Shown here piece after piece: positions 47,816 to 58,786 of a stretch of DNA of 64,000 nt. Position 1 is the stretch's first letter; each line of letters opens with the position of its first letter. The translations under genes were made by a program, and so were the position numbers. The notes beneath the pieces are model-generated. The model made no database searches and was not told the origin of the DNA. It saw nothing but the letters and a program-made list of their open reading frames with translations. Where the stretch lies: contig JAJQJQ010000021.1 of NCBI GenBank assembly GCA_028622995.1, positions 2,976,001 to 3,040,000 of the forward strand, in the 5' to 3' direction. The stretch is from Panagrolaimus kolymaensis (Eukaryota > Nematoda > Chromadorea > Rhabditida > Panagrolaimidae).

Positions 47816-48948
47816 TTTTTTAATTCAAAATATTTTAAACCTGTTGATTTTGGTGTTCAAACCATTTTCTTCGAAGAAAGGTTATTAATATTTTTTATTG
47901 CAGCATCATAATTAGTGACACCATATTCCAAAAATTCAAAGTGTAAAAGCAGACAACTCAAATAATTTTTTTTTATTTATTTTAAAGCAAAATATTTTAA
48001 ACCTGTTAATTTTGGTGTTCAAACCATTTTCTTCGAAGAAAGTTTATTTATATTTTTTATTGCAGCATCATAATTAGTGACACCATATTCCAAAAATTCA
48101 AAGTGTAAAAGCAGACAACTCAAATAATTTTTTTTTATTTTTTTTAATTCAAAATATTTTAAACCTGTTGATTTTGGTGTTCAAACCATTTTCTTCGAAG
48201 AAAGGTTATTAATATTTTTTATTGCAGCATCATATTTAGTGACACCATATTCCAAAAATTCAAAGTGTAAAAGCAGTCAACTCAAATAATTTTTTTTTAT
48301 TAAATACAAGAAATAAATTTTAAACCTGTTGATTTTGGTGTTCAAACCATTTTCTTCGAAGAAAAGTTATTAATATTTTTTATTGCAGCATCATAATTAG
48401 TGACACCATATTCCAAAAATTCAAAGTGTAAAAGCAGACAACTCAAATAATTTTTTTTTATTTATTTTAATGCAAAATATTTTAAACCTGTTAATTTTGG
48501 TGTTCAAACCATTTTCTTCGAAGAAAGTTTATTTATATTTTTTATTGCAGCATCATAATTAGTGACACCATATTCCAAAAATTCAAAGTGTAAAAGCAGT
48601 CAACTCAAATAATTTTTTTTTATTTATTTTAATGCAAAATATTTTAAACCTGTTAATTTTGGTGTTCAAACCATTTTCTTCGAAGAAAGGTTATTAATAT
48701 TTTTTATTGCAGCATCATAATTAGTGACACCATATTCCAAAAATTCAAAGTGTAAAAGCAGACAACTCAAATAATTTTTTTTTATTAAATACAAGCAATA
48801 AATTTTAAACCTGTTAATTTTGGTGTTCAAACCATTTTCTTCGAAGAAAGGTTATTAATATTTTTTATTGCAGCATCATAATTAGTGACACCATATTCCA
48901 AAAATTCAAAGTGTAAAAGCAGACAACTCAAATAATTTTTTTTTATTT
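46594..48948 (+). repeat. 7-monomer tandem higher-order repeat (unit 1132 bp, two copies)
   Basis: Copies at 46594-47816 and 47726-48948 match at a 1132 bp offset. The unit is TTTTTTTAATTC; TTATTTTAAAGC with AAAGTTTATTTA; TTTTTTTAATTC with TCATATTTAG (47101 and 48233) and AGCAGTCAAC; AATACAAGAAATAAA with GAAGAAAAGTT; B with AAAGTTTATTTA and AGCAGTCAAC; B; and AATACAAGCAATAAA with CTGTTA. A third copy of the same 7-monomer order lies at about 51040-52171 inside the 12-monomer block. This makes it a true higher-order unit. Confidence 0.85.
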
Positions 48949-50250
48949 ATTTTAATGCAAAATATTTTAAACCTGTTAATTTTGGTGTTCAAACCATTTT
49001 CTTCGAAGAAAGGTTATTAATATTTTTTATTGCAGCATCATAATTAGTGACACCATATTCCAAAAATTCAAAGTGTAAAAGCAGACAACTCAAATAATTT
49101 TTTTTTATTAAATACAAGCAATAAATTTTAAACCTGTTGATTTTGGTGTTCAAACCATTTTCTTCGAAGAAAGGTTATTAATATTTTTTATTGCAGCATC
49201 ATAATTAGTGACACCATATTCCAAAAATTCAATTTCTCAAAGCTGACAACTCAAATATTTTTTTTTATTAAAAACAAGCAATAAATTTTAAACCTGTTTA
49301 TTTTTGTGTTCAAACCATTTTTTTCGAAGAAAGGTTATTAATATTTTTTGTTCGAGCATCACAATTAGTGACACCATATTCCAAAAATTCAAAGTGTTAA
49401 AACAGACAACTCAAATAATTTTTTTTTATTAAAAACAATCAATAAATTTTAAACCTGCAGATTTTGGTGTTCAAATCATTTTCTTCGAAGAAAGGTTATT
49501 AATATTTTTTATTGCAGCATCATAATTAGTGACACCATATTCCAAAAATTCAATTTCTCAAAGCTGACAACTCAAATATTTTTTTTTATTAAAAACAAGC
49601 AATAAATTTTAAACCTGTTTATTTTTGTGTTCAAACCATTTTTTTCGAAGAAAGGTTATTAATATTTTTTGTTCGAGCATCACAATTAGTGACACCATAT
49701 TCCAAAAATTCAAAGTGTTAAAACAGACAACTCAAATAATTTTTTTTTATTAAATACAAGCAATAAATTTTAAACCTGTTGATTTTGGTGTTCAAACCAT
49801 TTTCTTCGAAGAAAGGTTATTAATATTTTTTATTGCAGCATCATAATTAGTGACACCATATTCCAAAAATTCAATTTCTCAAAGCTGACAACTCAAATAT
49901 TTTTTTTTATTAAAAACAAGCAATAAATTTTAAACCTGTTTATTTTTGTGTTCAAACCATTTTTTTCGAAGAAAGGTTATTAATATTTTTTGTTCGAGCA
50001 TCACAATTAGTGACACCATATTCCAAAAATTCAAAGTGTAAAAGCAGACAACTCAAATAATTTTTTTTTATTTATTTTAAAGCAAAATATTTTAAACCTG
50101 TTAATTTTGGTGTTCAAACCATTTTCTTCGAAGAAAGTTTATTTATATTTTTTATTGCAGCATCATAATTAGTGACACCATATTCCAAAAATTCAAAGTG
50201 TAAAAGCAGACAACTCAAATAATTTTTTTTTATTTTTTTTAATTCAAAAT
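48949..50250 (+). repeat. Alternating CAATTTCTC and TGTTCGAG monomers
   Basis: After one B monomer, an alternating dimer occupies this interval. A monomer ending CAATTTCTCAAAGCTGAC (AATACAAGCAATAAA, or A with CTGCAG and CAAATC) is followed by an AACAAGCAATAAA monomer with CTGTTTATTTTTGTG, TTTTTTCGAAG and TGTTCGAG, three times between about 49110 and 50060. A TTATTTTAAAGC monomer with AAAGTTTATTTA and the start of a TTTTTTTAATTC monomer complete it. The dimer spacing is about 320 bp. Confidence 0.78.
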
Positions 50251-52171
50251 ATTTTAAACCTGTTGATTTTGGTGTTCAAACCATTTTCTTCGAAGAAAGG
50301 TTATTAATATTTTTTATTGCAGCATCATAATTAGTGACACCATATTCCAAAAATTCAATTTCTCAAAGCTGACAACTCAAATATTTTTTTTTATTAAAAA
50401 CAAGCAATAAATTTTAAACCTGTTTATTTTTGTGTTCAAACCATTTTTTTCGAAGAAAGGTTATTAATATTTTTTGTTCGAGCATCACAATTAGTGACAC
50501 CATATTCCAAAAATTCAAAGTGTTAAAACAGACAACTCAAATAATTTTTTTTTATTAAATACAAGCAATAAATTTTAAACCTGTTGATTTTGGTGTTCAA
50601 ACCATTTTCTTCGAAGAAAGGTTATTAATATTTTTTATTGCAGCATCATAATTAGTGACACCATATTCCAAAAATTCAATTTCTCAAAGCTGACAACTCA
50701 AATATTTTTTTTTATTAAAAACAAGCAATAAATTTTAAACCTGTTTATTTTTGTGTTCAAACCATTTTCTTCGAAGAAAGGTTATTAATATTTTTTATTG
50801 CAGCATCATAATTAGTGACACCATATTCCAAAAATTCAAAGTGTAAAAGCAGACAACTCAAATAATTTTTTTTTATTTATTTTAAAGCAAAATATTTTAA
50901 ACCTGTTAATTTTGGTGTTCAAACCATTTTCTTCGAAGAAAGTTTATTTATATTTTTTATTGCAGCATCATAATTAGTGACACCATATTCCAAAAATTCA
51001 AAGTGTAAAAGCAGACAACTCAAATAATTTTTTTTTATTTTTTTTAATTCAAAATATTTTAAACCTGTTGATTTTGGTGTTCAAACCATTTTCTTCGAAG
51101 AAAGGTTATTAATATTTTTTATTGCAGCATCATAATTAGTGACACCATATTCCAAAAATTCAAAGTGTAAAAGCAGACAACTCAAATAATTTTTTTTTAT
51201 TTATTTTAAAGCAAAATATTTTAAACCTGTTAATTTTGGTGTTCAAACCATTTTCTTCGAAGAAAGTTTATTTATATTTTTTATTGCAGCATCATAATTA
51301 GTGACACCATATTCCAAAAATTCAAAGTGTAAAAGCAGACAACTCAAATAATTTTTTTTTATTTTTTTTAATTCAAAATATTTTAAACCTGTTGATTTTG
51401 GTGTTCAAACCATTTTCTTCGAAGAAAGGTTATTAATATTTTTTATTGCAGCATCATATTTAGTGACACCATATTCCAAAAATTCAAAGTGTAAAAGCAG
51501 TCAACTCAAATAATTTTTTTTTATTAAATACAAGAAATAAATTTTAAACCTGTTGATTTTGGTGTTCAAACCATTTTCTTCGAAGAAAAGTTATTAATAT
51601 TTTTTATTGCAGCATCATAATTAGTGACACCATATTCCAAAAATTCAAAGTGTAAAAGCAGACAACTCAAATAATTTTTTTTTATTTATTTTAATGCAAA
51701 ATATTTTAAACCTGTTAATTTTGGTGTTCAAACCATTTTCTTCGAAGAAAGTTTATTTATATTTTTTATTGCAGCATCATAATTAGTGACACCATATTCC
51801 AAAAATTCAAAGTGTAAAAGCAGTCAACTCAAATAATTTTTTTTTATTTATTTTAATGCAAAATATTTTAAACCTGTTAATTTTGGTGTTCAAACCATTT
51901 TCTTCGAAGAAAGGTTATTAATATTTTTTATTGCAGCATCATAATTAGTGACACCATATTCCAAAAATTCAAAGTGTAAAAGCAGACAACTCAAATAATT
52001 TTTTTTTATTAAATACAAGCAATAAATTTTAAACCTGTTAATTTTGGTGTTCAAACCATTTTCTTCGAAGAAAGGTTATTAATATTTTTTATTGCAGCAT
52101 CATAATTAGTGACACCATATTCCAAAAATTCAAAGTGTAAAAGCAGACAACTCAAATAATTTTTTTTTATT
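50251..52171 (+). repeat. 12-monomer block, second copy (pair of 45895-47815)
   Basis: This is the partner of 45895-47815. The left boundary lies inside a variable segment, so an AATACAAGCAATAAA monomer in the first copy is a TTTTTTTAATTC monomer here, joined at ATTTTAAACC. The breakpoint therefore created a chimeric monomer. The right boundary is in the next linker (52172 versus 47816). Confidence 0.84.
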
Positions 52172-52617
52172 AAAAACAAGCAAAATATTTTAAACCTGCA
52201 GATTTTGGTGTTCAAACAATTTCCATCGAAGAAAGGTTATTATTATTTTTTGTTCGAGCATCACAATTAGTGACACAATATTCCAAAAATTCAAAGTGTA
52301 AAAGCAGACAACTCAAATAATTTTTTTTTATTAAATACAAGAAATAAATTTTAAACCTGTTGATTATGGTGTTCAAACCATTTTCTTCGAAGAAAAGTTA
52401 TTAATATTTTTTATTGCAGCATCATAATTAGTGACACCATATTCCAAAAATTCAAAGTGTAAAAGCAGACAACTCAAATAATTTTTTTTTATTTATTTTA
52501 ATGCAAAATATTTTAAACCTGTTAATTTTGGTGTTCAAACCATTTTCTTCGAAGAAAGGTTATTAATATTTTTTATTGCAGCATCATAATTAGTGACACC
52601 ATATTCCAAAAATTCAA
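51590..52617 (+). repeat. Dispersed duplicate, copy 2 (pair of 44331-45358)
   Basis: This is the partner of 44331-45358. It overlaps the end of the 12-monomer block at 50251-52171, so two different upstream regions contribute to this part of the array. That mosaic join supports repeated block copying and not a single large duplication. Confidence 0.8.
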
Positions 52618-55260
52618 AGTGTAAAAGCAGACAACTCAAATAATTTTTTTTTATTTATTTTAATGCAAAATATTTTAAACCTGTTAATTTTGGTGTTCAA
52701 ACCATTTTCTTCGAAGAAAGGTTATTAATATTTTTTATTGCAGCATCATAATTAGTGACACCATATTCCAAAAATTCAAAGTGTAAAAGCAGACAACTCA
52801 AATAATTTTTTTTTATTAAATACAAGCAATAAATTTTAAACCTGTTAATTTTGGTGTTCAAACCATTTTCTTCGAAGAAAGGTTATTAATATTTTTTATT
52901 GCAGCATCATAATTAGTGACACCATATTCCAAAAATTCAAAGTGTAAAAGCAGACAACTCAAATAATTTTTTTTTATTAAAAACAAGCAAAATATTTTAA
53001 ACCTGCAGATTTTGGTGTTCAATCAATTTCCATCGAAGAAAGGTTATTATTATTTTTTGTTCGAGCATCACAATTAGTGACACAATATTCCAAAAATTCA
53101 AAGTGTAAAAGCAGACAACTCAAATAATTTTTTTTTATTAAATACAAGAAATAAATTTTAAACCTGTTGATTATGGTGTTCAAACCATTTTCTTCGAAGA
53201 AAAGTTATTAATATTTTTTATTGCAGCATCATAATTAGTGACACCATATTCCAAAAATTCAAAGTGTAAAAGCAGACAACTCAAATAATTTTTTTTTATT
53301 TATTTTAATGCAAAATATTTTAAACCTGTTAATTTTGGTGTTCAAACCATTTTCTTCGAAGAAAGGTTATTAATATTTTTTATTGCAGCATCATAATTAG
53401 TGACACCATATTCCAAAAATTCAAAGTGTAAAAGCAGACAACTCAAATAATTTTTTTTTATTAAATACAAGCAATAAATTTTAAACCTGTTGATTTTGGT
53501 GTTCAAACCATTTTCTTCGAAGAAAGGTTATTAATATTTTTTATTGCAGCATCATAATTAGTGACACCATATTCCAAAAATTCAATTTCTCAAAGCTGAC
53601 AACTCAAATATTTTTTTTTATTAAAAACAAGCAATAAATTTTAAACCTGTTTATTTTTGTGTTCAAACCATTTTTTTCGAAGAAAGGTTATTAATATTTT
53701 TTGTTCGAGCATCACAATTAGTGACACCATATTCCAAAAATTCAAAGTGTAAAAGCAGACAACTCAAATAATTTTTTTTTATTAAAAACAAGCAAAATAT
53801 TTTAAACCTGCAGATTTTGGTGTTCAATCAATTTCCATCGAAGAAAGGTTATTATTATTTTTTGTTCGAGCATCACAATTAGTGACACAATATTCCAAAA
53901 ATTCAAAGTGTAAAAGCAGACAACTCAAATAATTTTTTTTTATTAAATACAAGAAATAAATTTTAAACCTGTTGATTATGGTGTTCAAACCATTTTCTTC
54001 GAAGAAAAGTTATTAATATTTTTTATTGCAGCATCATAATTAGTGACACCATATTCCAAAAATTCAAAGTGTAAAAGCAGACAACTCAAATAATTTTTTT
54101 TTATTTATTTTAATGCAAAATATTTTAAACCTGTTAATTTTGGTGTTCAAACCATTTTCTTCGAAGAAAGGTTATTAATATTTTTTATTGCAGCATCATA
54201 ATTAGTGACACCATATTCCAAAAATTCAAAGTGTAAAAGCAGACAACTCAAATAATTTTTTTTTATTAAATACAAGCAATAAATTTTAAACCTGTTGATT
54301 TTGGTGTTCAAACCATTTTCTTCGAAGAAAGGTTATTAATATTTTTTATTGCAGCATCATAATTAGTGACACCATATTCCAAAAATTCAATTTCTCAAAG
54401 CTGACAACTCAAATATTTTTTTTTATTAAAAACAAGCAATAAATTTTAAACCTGTTGATTTTGGTGTTCAAACCATTTTCTTCGAAGAAAGGTTATTAAT
54501 ATTTTTTATTGCAGCATCATAATTAGTGACACCATATTCCAAAAATTCAATTTCTCAAAGCTGACAACTCAAATATTTTTTTTTATTAAAAACAAGCAAT
54601 AAATTTTAAACCTGCAGATTTTGGTGTTCAAATCATTTTCTTCGAAGAAAGGTTATTAATATTTTTTATTGCAGCATCATAATTAGTGACACCATATTCC
54701 AAAAATTCAAAGTGTCAAAGCAGACAACTCAAATAATTTTTTTTTATTAAATACAAGCAATAAATTTTAAACCTGTTGATTTTGGTGTTCAAACCATTTT
54801 CTTCGAAGAAAGGTTATTAATATTTTTTATTGCAGCATCATAATTAGTGACACCATATTCCAAAAATTCAAAGTGTCAAAGCAGACAACTCAAATAATTT
54901 TTTTTTATTAAATACAAGCAATAAATTTTAAACCTGTTGATTTTGGTGTTCAAACCATTTTCTTCGAAGAAAGGTTATTAATATTTTTTATTGCAGCATC
55001 ATAATTAGTGACACCATATTCCAAAAATTCAATTTCTCAAAGCTGACAACTCAAATATTTTTTTTTATTAAAAACAAGCAATAAATTTTAAACCTGTTTA
55101 TTTTTGTGTTCAAACCATTTTTTTCGAAGAAAGGTTATTAATATTTTTTGTTCGAGCATCACAATTAGTGACACCATATTCCAAAAATTCAAAGTGTTAA
55201 AACAGACAACTCAAATAATTTTTTTTTATTAAATACAAGCAATAAATTTTAAACCTGTTG
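52172..55260 (+). repeat. Array neighbourhood 12: CCATCGAAG/TTATTATT and TTGATTATGG monomer pairs
   Basis: About 19 monomers. A pair made of an ACAAGCAAAATATTTT monomer (CTGCAG, CCATCGAAG, TTATTATT, TGTTCGAG, GACACAATATTCC) and an AATACAAGAAATAAA monomer (TTGATTATGG, GAAGAAAAGTT) occurs three times, near 52170, 52980 and 53790. The second and third have GTTCAATCAATTTCC where the first has GTTCAAACAATTTCC, showing that they were copied from one another. Spacers are B, AATACAAGCAATAAA and AACAAGCAATAAA monomers, several with CAATTTCTC. Confidence 0.8.
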
Positions 55261-55863
55261 ATTTTGGTGTTCAAACCATTTTTTTCGAAGAAAGGTTATT
55301 AATATTTTTTGTTCGAGCATCACAATTAGTGACACCATATTCCAAAAATTCAAAGTGTTAAAACAGACAACTCAAATAATTTTTTTTTATTAAAAACAAT
55401 CAATAAATTTTAAACCTGCAGATTTTGGTGTTCAAATCATTTTCTTCGAAGAAAGGTTATTAATATTTTTTATTGCAGCATCATAATTAGTGACACCATA
55501 TTCCAAAAATTCAAAGTGTCAAAGCAGACAACTCAAATAAATTTTTTTATTTATTTTAATACAAATTATTTTAAACCTGTTAATTTTGGTGTTCAAACCA
55601 TTTTCTTCGAAGAAAGGTTATTAATATTTTTTATTGCAGCATCATAATTAGTGACACCATATTCCAAAAATTCAAAGTGTAAAAGCAGACAACTCAAATA
55701 ATTTTTTTTTATTTATTTTAATGCAAAATATTTTAAACATGTTAATTTTGGTGTTCAAACCATTTTCTTCGAAGAAAGGTTATTAATATTTTTTATTGCA
55801 GCATCATAATTAGTGACACCATATTCCAAAAATTCAAAGTGTAAAAGCAGACAACTCAAATAA
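55261..55863 (+). repeat. Dispersed duplicate, copy 2 (pair of 37671-38273)
   Basis: This is the second copy of the 603 bp stretch, ending at the same unusual TTTAAATACAAGC linker. The following B monomer at both sites has CTTCGAAAAAAGG, another palindrome variant, so the shared ancestry extends further with small differences. Confidence 0.82.
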
Positions 55864-56874
55864 ATTTTTTTTTAAATACAAGCAATAAATTTTAAACCTG
55901 TTGATTTTGGTGTTCAAACCATTTTCTTCGAAGAAAGGTTATTAATATTTTTTATTGCAGCATCATAATTAGTGACACCATATTCCAAAAATTCAAAGTG
56001 TAAAAGCAGACAACTCAAATAATTTTTTTTTATTTATTTTAATGCAAAATATTTTAAACCTGTTAATTTTGGTGTTCAAACCATTTTCTTCGAAAAAAGG
56101 TTATTAATATTTTTTATTGCAGCATCATAATTAGTGTCACCATATTCCAAAAATTCAATGTGTAAAAGCAGACAACTCAAATAATTTTTTTTTATTAAAA
56201 ACAATCAATAAATTTTAAACCTGCAGATTTTGGTGTTCAAACCATTTTCTTCGAAGAAAGGTTATTAATATTTTTTATTGCAGCATCATAATTAGTGACA
56301 CCATATTCCAAAAATTCAAAGTGTAAAAGCAGACAACTCTAATAATTTTTTTTTATTTATTTTAATGCAAAATATTTTAAACCTGTTGATTTTGGTGTTC
56401 AAACCATTTTCTTCGAAGAAAGGTTTTTAATATTTTTTATTGCAGCATCATAATTAGTGACACCATATTCCAAAAATTCAAAGTGTAAAAGCAGACAACT
56501 CTAATAATTTTTTTTTATTTATTTTAATGCAAAATATTTTAAACCTGTTGATTTTGGTGTTCAAACCATTTTCTTCGAAGAAAGGTTATTAATATTTTTT
56601 ATTGCAGCATCATAATTAGTGACACCATATTCCAAAAATTCAAAGTGTAAAAGCAGACAACTCTAATAATTTTTTTTTATTTATTTTAATGCAAAATATT
56701 TTAAACCTGTTGATTTTGGTGTTCAAACCATTTTCTTCGAAGAAAAGTTATTAATATTTTTTATTGCAGCATCATAATTAGTGACACCATATTCCAAAAA
56801 TTCAAAGTGTAAAAGCAGACAACTCAAATAATTTTTTTTTATTTATTTTAATGCAAAATATTTTAAACCTGTTA
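55864..56874 (+). repeat. Transition to B-rich terminal neighbourhood
   Basis: This interval begins with the unusual TTTTTTTTTAAATACAAGC linker monomer. A B with CTTCGAAAAAAGG, AGTGTCACC and CAATGTG and a CTGCAG A monomer with CTCTAATAA follow. After these come B monomers with CTGTTG, one with GGTTTTTAATA (about 56423) and one with GAAGAAAAGTT. No gene or non-satellite sequence is seen. Confidence 0.75.
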
Positions 56875-58786
56875 ATTTTGGTGTTCAAACCATTTTCTTC
56901 GAAGAAAGGTTATTAATATTTTTTATTGCAGCATCATAATTAGTGACACCATATTCCAAAAATTCAAAGTGTAAAAGCAGACAACTCTAATAATTTTTTT
57001 TTATTTATTTTAATGCAAAATATTTTAAACCTGTTGATTTTGGTGTTCAAACCATTTTCTTCGAAGAAAGGTTATTAATATTTTTTATTGCAGCATCATA
57101 ATTAGTGACACCATATTCCAAAAATTCAAAGTGTAAAAGCAGACAACTCTAATAATTTTTTTTTATTTATTTTAATGCAAAATATTTTAAACCTGTTGAT
57201 TTTGGTGTTCAAACCATTTTCTTCGAAGAAAAGTTATTAATATTTTTTATTGCAGCATCATAATTAGTGACACCATATTCCAAAAATTCAAAGTGTAAAA
57301 GCAGACAACTCAAATAATTTTTTTTTATTTATTTTAATGCAAAATATTTTAAACCTGTTAATTTTGGTGTTCAAACCATTTTCTTCGAAGAAAGTTTATT
57401 TATATTTTTTATTGCAGCATCATAATTAGTGACACCATATTCCAAAAATTCAAAGTGTAAAAGCAGACAACTCAAATAATTTTTTTTTATTTATTTTAAT
57501 GCAAAATATTTTAAACCTGTTAATTTTGGTGTTCAAACCATTTTCTTCGAAGAAAGTTTATTTATATTTTTTATTGCAGCATCATAATTAGTGACACCAT
57601 ATTCCAAAAATTCAAAGTGTAAAAGCAGTCAACTCAAATAATTTTTTTTTATTAAATACAAGAAATAAATTTTAAACCTGTTGATTTTGGTGTTCAAACC
57701 ATTTTCTTCGAAGAAAAGTTATTAATATTTTTTATTGCAGCATCATAATTAGTGACACCATATTCCAAAAATTCAAAGTGTAAAAGCAGACAACTCAAAT
57801 AATTTTTTTTTATTTATTTTAATGCAAAATATTTTAAACCTGTTGATTTTGGTGTTCAAACCATTTTCTTCGAAGAAAGGTTATTAATATTTTTTATTGC
57901 AGCATCATAATTAGTGACACCATATTCCAAAAATTCAAAGTGTAAAAGCAGACAACTCTAATAATTTTTTTTTATTTATTTTAATGCAAAATATTTTAAA
58001 CCTGTTGATTTTGGTGTTCAAACCATTTTCTTCGAAGAAAGGTTATTAATATTTTTTATTGCAGCATCATAATTAGTGACACCATATTCCAAAAATTCAA
58101 AGTGTAAAAGCAGACAACTCTAATAATTTTTTTTTATTTATTTTAATGCAAAATATTTTAAACCTGTTGATTTTGGTGTTCAAACCATTTTCTTCGAAGA
58201 AAAGTTATTAATATTTTTTATTGCAGCATCATAATTAGTGACACCATATTCCAAAAATTCAAAGTGTAAAAGCAGACAACTCAAATAATTTTTTTTTATT
58301 TATTTTAATGCAAAATATTTTAAACCTGTTAATTTTGGTGTTCAAACCATTTTCTTCGAAGAAAGTTTATTTATATTTTTTATTGCAGCATCATAATTAG
58401 TGACACCATATTCCAAAAATTCAAAGTGTAAAAGCAGACAACTCAAATAATTTTTTTTTATTTATTTTAATGCAAAATATTTTAAACCTGTTAATTTTGG
58501 TGTTCAAACCATTTTCTTCGAAGAAAGTTTATTTATATTTTTTATTGCAGCATCATAATTAGTGACACCATATTCCAAAAATTCAAAGTGTAAAAGCAGT
58601 CAACTCAAATAATTTTTTTTTATTAAATACAAGAAATAAATTTTAAACCTGTTGATTTTGGTGTTCAAACCATTTTCTTCGAAGAAAAGTTATTAATATT
58701 TTTTATTGCAGCATCATAATTAGTGACACCATATTCCAAAAATTCAAAGTGTAAAAGCAGACAACTCAAATAATTTTTTTTTATTT
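56875..58786 (+). repeat. 6-monomer tandem duplication (unit 971 bp, two copies)
   Basis: Copies at 56875-57815 and 57846-58786 match at a 971 bp offset. Order: B with CTCTAATAA; B with CTGTTG and CTCTAATAA; B with GAAGAAAAGTT; B with AAAGTTTATTTA; B with AAAGTTTATTTA and AGCAGTCAAC; and AATACAAGAAATAAA with GAAGAAAAGTT. The left boundary is CTGTTA versus CTGTTG (56874 and 57845). The right boundary is a TTTATT versus TTTTTT linker (57816 and 58787). Confidence 0.84.
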
